In this document: positions 6,269 through 11,659 of the stretch, in pieces | How positions within the stretch are numbered: position 1 is the first letter of the stretch | Layout of the letters: every line of letters starts with the position of its first letter | From: an uncultured Prevotella sp. | GTDB lineage: Bacteria; Bacteroidota; Bacteroidia; Bacteroidales; Bacteroidaceae | Assembly: GCA_937916075.1 (NCBI GenBank) | Contig: CALGHW010000071.1 | Coordinates: forward strand, 1-11,659 | Direction of reading: 5' to 3' | Length of the DNA: 11,659 nt | Notes under the pieces: model-generated | Told to the model about the DNA's origin: nothing | The model's input: the letters and a program-made list of their open reading frames with translations, nothing else | Databases searched by the model: none | Made by a program: the position numbers and the translations under genes

Positions 6269-7528
6269 ATGGAAGATTTATCAATAGGACTCAACACCGT
6301 ATGGATGCTCTTGGCGGCCATGCTGGTATTCTTCATGCAGCCGGGATTTGCCCTCTGCGAAGCTGGATTCACACGTAGCAAGAACACGGCCAACATCCTG
6401 TTTAAGAACTTTGTAGACTTCATGGTGGGCTCGCTGCTGTTCTGGCTCTTCGGTTTCGGATTTATGTTTGGCAGCAACGGCGAGGGATTCATTGGTATGC
6501 CCAACTTCGGCGACCTGTCGTTCTACACCCATCCGGCCGGACTGCCGGTAGAGGGTTTTCTGATGTTCCAGACCGTATTCTGCGCCACCTCGGCCACCAT
6601 CGTGTCGGGTGCCATGGCCGAGCGCACCAAGTTTAATATGTACGTGGTCTACTCCATCCTCATCTCCCTGTTTATCTATCCCATCGAGGGACACTGGACC
6701 TGGGGTGGCGGATGGCTGATGAACGGCGAGGCCGACTCGTTCATGATGCGCACCTTCGGCGCCACGTTCCACGACTTCGCCGGTTCGGCCGTAGTCCACT
6801 CCGTGGGTGGCGTGCTGGCCTTTGTGGGTGCCATCGCCCTGGGCCCACGCCTGGGCAAGTATGACAAGCACGGCAAGAGCCGCGCCATTCCCGGCCACAG
6901 CCTCACACTGGCTGCCTTGGGTGTGTTCATCCTCTGGTTTGGCTGGTTCGGATTCAACCCCGGCTCTCAGCTGGCCGTATCCACCGAGGCCGACCGTGTG
7001 GCCGTCTCTCATGTGTTCCTGACCACCAACCTGGCCGCTGTAGCCGGTGGTGTAGCCACTATGGCCGTGACCTGGTTTAAATATGGCAAGCCCTCTCTCT
7101 CACTGACACTCAACGGCATCCTGGCCGGCCTGGTGGGCATCACCGCCGGCTGTGACGCTGTATCGCCCGCCGGCGCCGCCATTATCGGCCTGGTATGTGG
7201 TGTGGTATTGGTATATGCCATCGAGTTCATCGACGCCAAACTGCATATTGACGACCCCGTTGGCGCCAGCTCTGTACACGGAGTCTGCGGTATCCTCGGC
7301 ACACTGATGACCGGTTTGCTGGCCACCGACGGCGGTGCCTTCTACGGCGCCGGATGGGGCTTCTTCGGCGCACAGTGCCTGGGTATCGTGGTGATTGACC
7401 TCTGGGCCGCCGCAGCTGGACTCGTCCTGTTCTTCGGCATCAAGAAGATTGCCGGACTGCGCGTAGACAAGCGTATCGAGGAGGAAGGACTCGACATCTA
7501 CGAGCACGGAGAGCAGTGCTACAACTAA
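6269..7528 (+). CDS. amt: Ammonium transporter, Amt family (PII-regulated type)
   Basis: This inner-membrane trimeric channel brings in ammonium. The 419 residues consist largely of hydrophobic segments, consistent with the 11 transmembrane helices of Amt. Features visible are PGFALCEAGFTRSKNTANI (25-43), the phenylalanine-gate region TVFCATSATIVSGAMAERTKF (102-122), PIEGHWTWGGGWL (138-150), and the two pore histidines His177 (AVVHSVGG) and His337 (SSVHGVCG), both retained. The tail GLRVDKRIEEEGLDIYEHGE is the canonical C-terminal regulatory region, which couples the subunits and contacts GlnK. No signal peptide is seen. Its place directly behind glnK is the classic glnK-amtB pairing. The 60-nt gap is almost free of G and T (AACAACAACACACAC and similar) and should be unstructured, which suits initiation without a Shine-Dalgarno. 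A long hairpin follows the stop codon. Confidence 0.96.
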   Translation: MEDLSIGLNTVWMLLAAMLVFFMQPGFALCEAGFTRSKNTANILFKNFVDFMVGSLLFWLFGFGFMFGSNGEGFIGMPNFGDLSFYTHPAGLPVEGFLMFQTVFCATSATIVSGAMAERTKFNMYVVYSILISLFIYPIEGHWTWGGGWLMNGEADSFMMRTFGATFHDFAGSAVVHSVGGVLAFVGAIALGPRLGKYDKHGKSRAIPGHSLTLAALGVFILWFGWFGFNPGSQLAVSTEADRVAVSHVFLTTNLAAVAGGVATMAVTWFKYGKPSLSLTLNGILAGLVGITAGCDAVSPAGAAIIGLVCGVVLVYAIEFIDAKLHIDDPVGASSVHGVCGILGTLMTGLLATDGGAFYGAGWGFFGAQCLGIVVIDLWAAAAGLVLFFGIKKIAGLRVDKRIEEEGLDIYEHGEQCYN

Positions 7529-7551
7529 CCCCCTGAGCCACTGAAGAGCGA

Positions 7552-7609
7552 AGAGGGAGTTAAGACAAACAGCACCTGTAAAACGGAAGACTTTGTCTTA
7601 ACTCCTTTT
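7552..7609 (+). terminator. Long hairpin between amt and asnB, terminator-like
   Basis: A perfect 14-bp inverted repeat, GGAGTTAAGACAAA (7556-7569) and its complement (7592-7605), encloses a 22-nt loop. Four more pairs, two of them G-T, extend it to 7552-7609, and the right arm ends in TTTT before CCGCCC. It begins 23 nt after the amt stop. It could terminate or weaken transcription into asnB, or stabilise the 3' end of the glnK-amt message. The short T-run and large loop make it imperfect as a terminator. No full consensus promoter is seen between it and asnB. Confidence 0.6.
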
Positions 7610-7672
7610 CCGCCCTTTCCCCGCTTCTTAAAATTCTAAATAACTTCAAACCTATCACTTAAAAAAAGAAAT

Positions 7673-9343
7673 ATGTGTGGAATCGTATCTATCTTCAACA
7701 TCAAGGAGCAGACTCCTGAGTTGCGCCAGAAGGCATTGAGAATGAGTCAGAAAATACGTCATCGCGGACCCGACTGGAGCGGTATCTATACGGGCGGTTC
7801 GGCCATCCTGTGCCATGAGCGCCTGTCTATCGTCGACCCGGAGTCGGGCCGGCAGCCGCTGTTCAGCCCTGACAACAAGCAGGTGCTGGCCGTCAACGGC
7901 GAGATATACAACCACCGCGACATCCGCCGGCAGTATGAAGGACGGTACCAGTTTCAGACCGGCAGCGACTGCGAGGTCATCCTCGCCCTGTACCGCGACA
8001 AGGGCATCCACTTCCTCGAAGACCTGAGCGGCATCTTCGCCTTCGCACTCTACGACGCGGAGAAAGACGAGTTTCTGATAGCCCGCGACCCCATCGGCGT
8101 GATACCTCTTTATATAGGATATGACGCCGACGGTAAGGTGTATGTGGCCAGTGAACTGAAGGCCCTGGAAGGCAACTGCGACCACTATGAGGTGTTTCTC
8201 CCCGGACACTACTACTCCAGCCGGGAGGGCAAGATGAAACGATACTACACCCGCGACTGGATGGACTACGACCACGTGAAGGACAATCCCGCCAACGTCA
8301 CGGCCATCCACGACGCACTGGAGGACGCCGTGCGCCGGCAGCTCATGAGCGACGTGCCTTACGGTGTGCTGCTCTCGGGCGGGCTCGACTCGTCGGTCAT
8401 CAGCGCCATCGCCGAGAAATTCTCGGAGAAGCGCATCGAGACCGGCGGCACGTCGAAGGCCTGGTGGCCCCGGCTGCACTCCTTTGCCGTGGGACTGAAG
8501 GGCGCGCCCGACCTGACCAAGGCCCGGCTCGTGGCCGACCATATCGGCACCGTACACCACGAAATCAACTATACCGTGCAGGAGGGGCTCGACGCCATCC
8601 GCGACGTCATCTACTTCATCGAGACCTACGACGTGACCACCGTCAGAGCCTCCACGCCAATGTATCTGCTGGCCCGTGTCATCAAGAGCATGGGCATCAA
8701 GATGGTGCTGTCGGGCGAGGGGGCCGACGAAATATTCGGCGGCTATCTCTACTTCCACAAGGCTCCCGACGCCAAGGCGTTCCATGAGGAGACGGTGCGC
8801 AAGCTGTCCAAGCTGTACCTCTACGACTGTCTCCGGGCCAACAAGAGCCTGTCGGCCTGGGGTGTGGAGGGCCGCGTGCCCTTCCTCGACAAGGAGTTTC
8901 TCGATGTGGCCATGCGCACCAACCCCGCCGCCAAGATGTGTCCCGGACAGACCATCGAGAAGAAGATTGTGCGCGAGGCCTTCTCCGACATACTGCCCGA
9001 AGAGGTAGCCTGGCGACAGAAGGAGCAATTCAGCGACGGGGTGGGCTACTCCTGGATAGACACCCTGAAACAACTGACGGCTGAACAGGTGAGCGACGAG
9101 CAGATGGTCCATGCCGCCGAGCGTTTCCCCATCAATCCGCCACGCAACAAGGAGGAGTATTACTACCGCAGCATCTTCGCCGAGCATTTCCCCAGCGACT
9201 CGGCCGCGCGCACCGTGCCCAGCGTGCCCAGCGTGGCCTGCTCCACAGCCGAGGCCCTGGCCTGGGACGCCGCCTTCAAGAACATGAACGACCCCAGCGG
9301 ACGGGCCGTGGCCGGTGTACACGAACAGGCCTACCACAAATAG
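7673..9343 (+). CDS. asnB: Asparagine synthetase B, glutamine-hydrolysing
   Basis: AsnB makes asparagine from aspartate, ATP and glutamine in the cytoplasm. The 556 residues match the 554 of E. coli AsnB. The N-terminal class II glutaminase domain (about 2-200) has the nucleophile Cys2, exposed once Met1 is removed. Glutamine-binding residues Arg50 (HERLSIVD), Asn75 and Glu77 (NGEIYNH) and Asp99 (TGSDCE) are all present. The synthetase domain has the ATP pyrophosphatase loop SGGLDSS (235-241), then LSGEGADEIFGGY and VEGRVPFLDKEFLDVA. The C-terminus SVACSTAEALAWD...NDPSGRAV is typical. Just before it, a tandem 9-bp repeat (9215-9232) encodes PSVPSV, where relatives often have a Gly-rich turn; the frame is kept. 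The leader is A-rich without Shine-Dalgarno. It lies between two ammonium transporter genes, consistent with use of newly fixed amide nitrogen. Its supply of glutamine would depend on GlnN, broken here, or on another synthetase elsewhere. Confidence 0.96.
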   Translation: MCGIVSIFNIKEQTPELRQKALRMSQKIRHRGPDWSGIYTGGSAILCHERLSIVDPESGRQPLFSPDNKQVLAVNGEIYNHRDIRRQYEGRYQFQTGSDCEVILALYRDKGIHFLEDLSGIFAFALYDAEKDEFLIARDPIGVIPLYIGYDADGKVYVASELKALEGNCDHYEVFLPGHYYSSREGKMKRYYTRDWMDYDHVKDNPANVTAIHDALEDAVRRQLMSDVPYGVLLSGGLDSSVISAIAEKFSEKRIETGGTSKAWWPRLHSFAVGLKGAPDLTKARLVADHIGTVHHEINYTVQEGLDAIRDVIYFIETYDVTTVRASTPMYLLARVIKSMGIKMVLSGEGADEIFGGYLYFHKAPDAKAFHEETVRKLSKLYLYDCLRANKSLSAWGVEGRVPFLDKEFLDVAMRTNPAAKMCPGQTIEKKIVREAFSDILPEEVAWRQKEQFSDGVGYSWIDTLKQLTAEQVSDEQMVHAAERFPINPPRNKEEYYYRSIFAEHFPSDSAARTVPSVPSVACSTAEALAWDAAFKNMNDPSGRAVAGVHEQAYHK

Positions 9344-9399
9344 CCTTATCACACGAAGGCTCCCCCGACTGATGGCTTCCCACCGGCCGAAGGAGCCTT
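9342..9399 (+). promoter_or_regulatory. Two mutually exclusive hairpins in the asnB-amt2 gap
   Basis: Three segments can pair in two ways. AGCCTT (9342-9347, overlapping the asnB stop codon) is complementary to AAGGCT (9356-9361) across an 8-nt loop. The longer AAGGCTCC (9356-9363) is complementary to GGAGCCTT (9392-9399) across 28 nt and is followed by TGCCTCTTTAAA. The layout resembles an antiterminator and terminator pair, or a translation-coupled switch because ribosomes finishing asnB would cover the first arm. The T-run after the second hairpin is poor, so a plain 3'-end stabilising structure is also possible. Confidence 0.4.
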
Positions 9400-9438
9400 T
9401 GCCTCTTTAAATATCAACCGACAAACAACAAGAAAGAA

Positions 9439-10815
9439 ATGAAAAAAAGATGGATTATCCTCATGGCCTCGATGGTGGTGATTGCCATTGCGGGCCTGTT
9501 TGCGAAAGAACCTTCTTTCGACTGTGACTTCTCCAAAATCAACGCTGCCGACGTGGCCTGGCTCATCACCGCCACCATCTTCGTGCTGATGATGACCCCC
9601 GGCCTGTCCTTCTTCTACGGCGGCATGGTAGGCGCCAAAAACGTGATTTCCACCATGCTGCAGAGCTTCATAGCCATGGGCCTCATCAGCGTGCTGTGGG
9701 TCGTGTTCGGGTTCAGCCTTGCCTTTGGCGACGACATCGGTGGAGTCATCGGCGACCCCACATCATTCCTGATGTTCCAGCATGTGGGAGCCGACATCTA
9801 CACCACGCCCTCTGGCAAGATACTGGGCGGCGCCACAATCCCGCTGGCCCTGTACGCCCTGTTCCAGATGAAGTTTGCCATCATCACGCCCTCCCTGATC
9901 ACAGGGTCGTTTGCCGAACGTGTGCGCTTCTCGGCCTACCTATTTTTCATGATTTTCTTCTTCGTGGTCATCTACTGTCCGCTGGCCCACATGACGTGGC
10001 ACCCCGACGGTCTATTCCTCCGCTGGGGCGTGGTAGACTTTGCCGGAGGTATCGTGGTCCACGCCTCGTCGGGTGTGGCCGCCCTGGCCGGCGCCATCTT
10101 CTTAGGACGCCGCAAGTCGTCCACCCGCCAGTCGGAACCCGCCAACATCCCCTTCGTGCTCCTCGGAGCGGCCATGCTGTGGCTGGGATGGTTTGGCTTC
10201 AACGCCGGCTCGTCGCTCCACGCTGACGGCACGGCCGTCAAAGCCTTCCTCAACACCAACACCGCCTCGGCCACGGCCATGATGACCTGGATTTTCTTCG
10301 ACTGCCTCCGGGGCCGCAAGCCGTCGGCCATGGGCGCCGCCGTGGGCTGTGTGGTCGGCCTGGTGGCCATCACACCGTCGGCCGGCTATGTCACGGTGGG
10401 GCAGAGCATCTTCATCTCCTTTGTCATCACCATCATCTGCAACATCGCCGTCTACTGGCGCAGCCACTCCCGCATCGACGACGCCCTCGACGTGTTTCCC
10501 ACCCATGGCACGGGCGGTATCTTCGGCACCGTGCTCACGGGCATCTTCATTCAGGAGGGCCTGATTGCCGGCACGTGGGACGGCTTTGTCGTCTTCCTCT
10601 ACCATCTCCTGGCCGTGGCCATGGTCATCGCCTATACCTTCATCATGAGTTACCTGGGCTACTGGCTCATCGACAAGATGATACCCATGCGCGTGTCGTC
10701 CGAAAGCGAGCGCATCGGCCTCGACCTCAGCCAGCACGACGAGCACTACGGCTTCGCGCACATCGGCGAGCGCGAGCTGGCCGAATACGAGCAGCACAAG
10801 GACAAGGACGAATAG
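9439..10815 (+). CDS. amt: Second ammonium transporter, divergent Amt paralog
   Basis: The 458-residue membrane protein belongs to the Amt/Mep/Rh family but is clearly different from its neighbour at 6269-7528. It starts with a basic N-terminus and a hydrophobic stretch (residues 5-21) ahead of the core, which looks like a signal peptide or an extra membrane anchor. The core begins with MMTPGLSFFYGGMVGAKN (51-68), as in many bacterial Amt proteins, followed by ITPSLITGSFAERVRF (149-164). Both pore histidines are kept: His208 (IVVHASSG) and His356 (FPTHGTGG). The cytoplasmic tail has the core RIGLDLSQHDEHYGF but goes on with a charged Glu/Lys/Asp-rich extension. It may differ from the first Amt in affinity, sensing or PII binding. 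It begins 95 nt after asnB from an A-rich leader (CAACAAGAAAGAA) with no visible promoter, so read-through from asnB is likely. Confidence 0.94.
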   Translation: MKKRWIILMASMVVIAIAGLFAKEPSFDCDFSKINAADVAWLITATIFVLMMTPGLSFFYGGMVGAKNVISTMLQSFIAMGLISVLWVVFGFSLAFGDDIGGVIGDPTSFLMFQHVGADIYTTPSGKILGGATIPLALYALFQMKFAIITPSLITGSFAERVRFSAYLFFMIFFFVVIYCPLAHMTWHPDGLFLRWGVVDFAGGIVVHASSGVAALAGAIFLGRRKSSTRQSEPANIPFVLLGAAMLWLGWFGFNAGSSLHADGTAVKAFLNTNTASATAMMTWIFFDCLRGRKPSAMGAAVGCVVGLVAITPSAGYVTVGQSIFISFVITIICNIAVYWRSHSRIDDALDVFPTHGTGGIFGTVLTGIFIQEGLIAGTWDGFVVFLYHLLAVAMVIAYTFIMSYLGYWLIDKMIPMRVSSESERIGLDLSQHDEHYGFAHIGERELAEYEQHKDKDE

Positions 10816-10853
10816 GCAGGTATTCTCAAATTTACAATTCTTATCATTGCGGA

Positions 10854-10885
10854 TTTGGCCTTGTCGCCGATTTGCGTTACCTTTG
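10854..10885 (+). promoter_or_regulatory. Promoter of the META-domain lipoprotein gene
   Basis: TTTG (10854-10857), a 20-nt spacer and TACCTTTG (10878-10885) fit the Bacteroidetes promoter consensus exactly. Transcription should start near 10891, leaving a leader of roughly 25-30 nt that contains a Shine-Dalgarno. This shows the lipoprotein gene is not simply the last gene of the glnK group. Confidence 0.75.
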
Positions 10886-10918
10886 TATCCACTTATAACC
10901 ATCAAAAGGAATACAGAC

Positions 10919-11335
10919 ATGACGACAAAACAGTTTTTCGCAATGGCCGCCATAGCCGCTGCCATGACCGCCTGTGCCACAGGCAGCAAGACCGAAGGCG
11001 GACAACTCAGCGGTGAATGGAACGTTGAGACCATCGACGGACAGAAGATAAATACCGGCAACGGGCTGGACGCCCCCTTCCTCGGATTCCGGGGCACCGA
11101 CCTCTATGGCAGCCTCAGCTGCAACCGGCTCACCGGCCAGCTGCGGATGGACACCAAGAAGGGCACCATCGACTTCAGCAACACGGGCAGCACACGGATG
11201 ATGTGTCACGACATGAACACCGAGCAGCGCATGCTCAACGCCTTGGGACGCGCCCAGAAATACAGCGTCAAGGGCAACGTGCTCACCCTCACCGACCACA
11301 ACGGCAAGACCGTCATGGTGTTGAACAAGAAATAA
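10919..11335 (+). CDS. META-domain (HslJ-like) lipoprotein
   Basis: The 138-residue product has a short lipoprotein signal peptide with the lipobox M-T-A-C at Cys19, then one META domain. The domain shows the family order: LSGEWNVETIDGQ, a PFLGF strand, the GSLSCNRLTGQ motif, a STRMMCHDMNTEQRMLNAL segment, and a closing strand pair with LTLTDHNGK. META domains occur in HslJ, the heat-induced E. coli protein linked to novobiocin resistance, and in many Bacteroidetes envelope lipoproteins of unknown role; no enzymatic activity is known. It should be anchored in the envelope facing the periplasm or surface. I chose the ATG at 10919 because it starts the signal peptide and has AAGGA (10906-10910) 8 nt upstream; the longer frame from 10847 would begin before the promoter's -7 box. 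It has its own promoter and terminator, so a link to nitrogen metabolism is not supported. Confidence 0.85.
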   Translation: MTTKQFFAMAAIAAAMTACATGSKTEGGQLSGEWNVETIDGQKINTGNGLDAPFLGFRGTDLYGSLSCNRLTGQLRMDTKKGTIDFSNTGSTRMMCHDMNTEQRMLNALGRAQKYSVKGNVLTLTDHNGKTVMVLNKK

Positions 11336-11351
11336 AGACACACGCATTTTC

Positions 11352-11401
11352 ACGAAGGAGGCTGCGCCACAAGTTTTTGTGACGCAGCCTTCTTCGTTTT
11401 T
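11352..11401 (+). terminator. Strong intrinsic terminator after the META-domain gene
   Basis: A 21-position stem, 11352-11372 against 11377-11397, has a GTTT loop, one G-T wobble and one C-A mismatch. The right arm runs into TTTTT (11397-11401). It starts 16 nt after the stop codon. The interval from here to the tRNA promoter (11402-11560) is AT-rich in its second half and shows no gene. Confidence 0.9.
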
Positions 11402-11560
11402 GCCATAACCTCACACCACCGCCCGACAACCCAATATCTCTGGCCAAATTTCACCGGAAACCACGCCAACGAAGAATCTGTATAAATATCCAAACATGAG
11501 CCTTTTAGGTGATAAAAATCTAAAAAAACATCAAAACCACTCATTTTTCTTATAAAATAT

Positions 11561-11591
11561 TTTGTGGATAACATAAAAAGCAGTAACTTTG
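11561..11591 (+). promoter_or_regulatory. Promoter of the tRNA-Glu gene
   Basis: TTTG (11561-11564), a 19-nt spacer and TAACTTTG (11584-11591), followed by CACCCG, match the Bacteroidetes consensus. Transcription would begin near 11597, about 14 nt before the mature tRNA. Confidence 0.75.
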
Positions 11592-11610
11592 CACCCGCTA
11601 AATAAGCAAT

Positions 11611-11659
11611 GGTCCCTTCGTCTATCGGTTAGGACGAGAGATTTTCATTCTCTAAAGAG
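11611..11659 (+). tRNA. tRNA-Glu (anticodon TTC), 5' part only
   Basis: The first 49 nt fold as a tRNA: acceptor strand GGTCCCT, D-stem GTCT/GGAC with loop ATCGGTTA, and anticodon stem AGAGA/TCTCT (11637-11641 and 11649-11653). The 7-nt loop TTTTCAT places TTC at 34-36 (11644-11646), read as tRNA-Glu. The variable loop, T-arm and acceptor 3' strand lie beyond the window edge. Confidence 0.93.

Noticed and set aside
7655..9352. 565-codon open frame on the minus strand covering all of asnB
   Set aside because: It lies wholly opposite a well-supported gene and its product has no recognisable domain; GC-rich codon bias of asnB keeps the opposite frame open.
10847..10918. Longer start for the META-domain protein at 10847
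   Set aside because: That ATG lies upstream of the promoter boxes (10854-10885); the ATG at 10919 has a Shine-Dalgarno and begins the lipoprotein signal.
10102..11097. 331-codon minus-strand open frame spanning amt2 and the META gene
   Set aside because: It crosses a good promoter and two supported genes on the other strand; the product is low-complexity and His/Asp-rich in the way antisense frames are.
11350..11574. 74-codon minus-strand open frame in the gap before tRNA-Glu
   Set aside because: It overlaps the strong terminator, lacks a ribosome site and promoter, and its product resembles nothing I know.

Overview
The window reads as ordinary chromosome from a member of the Bacteroidales, most likely a Prevotella-type (Prevotellaceae) bacterium. 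The basis is: several promoters of the Bacteroidetes form TTTG-N19/20-TAnnTTTG; few Shine-Dalgarno sites, with A/C-rich leaders instead; a type III glutamine synthetase; the DapL route to lysine and peptidoglycan; and a PII-Amt-AsnB cluster. The genus is an inference. No mobile element, phage gene or CRISPR array is visible.

Layout. Positions 1-80 (minus) hold the first 26 codons of a lipoprotein that runs off the left edge. A terminator at 165-204 separates it from a leftward group starting at about 5.57 kb: dapF (5527-4673), dapL (4604-3375), a beta-barrel/porin-like outer membrane protein (3274-2540) and type III glutamine synthetase glnN (2486-308). A 324-bp AT-rich control region (5528-5851) separates this group from a rightward group: PII protein glnK (5852-6208), ammonium transporter amt (6269-7528), asparagine synthetase asnB (7673-9343) and a second, divergent ammonium transporter (9439-10815). 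A META-domain (HslJ-like) lipoprotein follows at 10919-11335 with its own promoter and a strong terminator. The window ends inside a tRNA-Glu(TTC) gene.

How the genes fit together. This is a nitrogen-assimilation locus. The Amt proteins bring in ammonium, PII gates them according to nitrogen and energy status, and GlnN and AsnB fix the nitrogen as glutamine and asparagine. DapL uses a glutamate amino group to build diaminopimelate, linking nitrogen supply to cell-wall and lysine synthesis. The porin-like protein probably belongs to the same response, perhaps as an outer-membrane channel.

The main anomaly is that glnN is broken as written. The reading frame shifts at about 1979, exactly where four family-conserved residues (ISYT) are missing. 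An 11-nt deletion explains it, and restoring those bases gives 729 codons of protein, which is the usual length of type III enzymes as I recall it. Either this strain has a recent null allele or the assembly is wrong there. I see no previously undescribed multi-gene system. The least explained parts are regulatory: the glnK promoter has no visible -33 box, a long hairpin lies between amt and asnB, and two mutually exclusive hairpins lie between asnB and the second amt.
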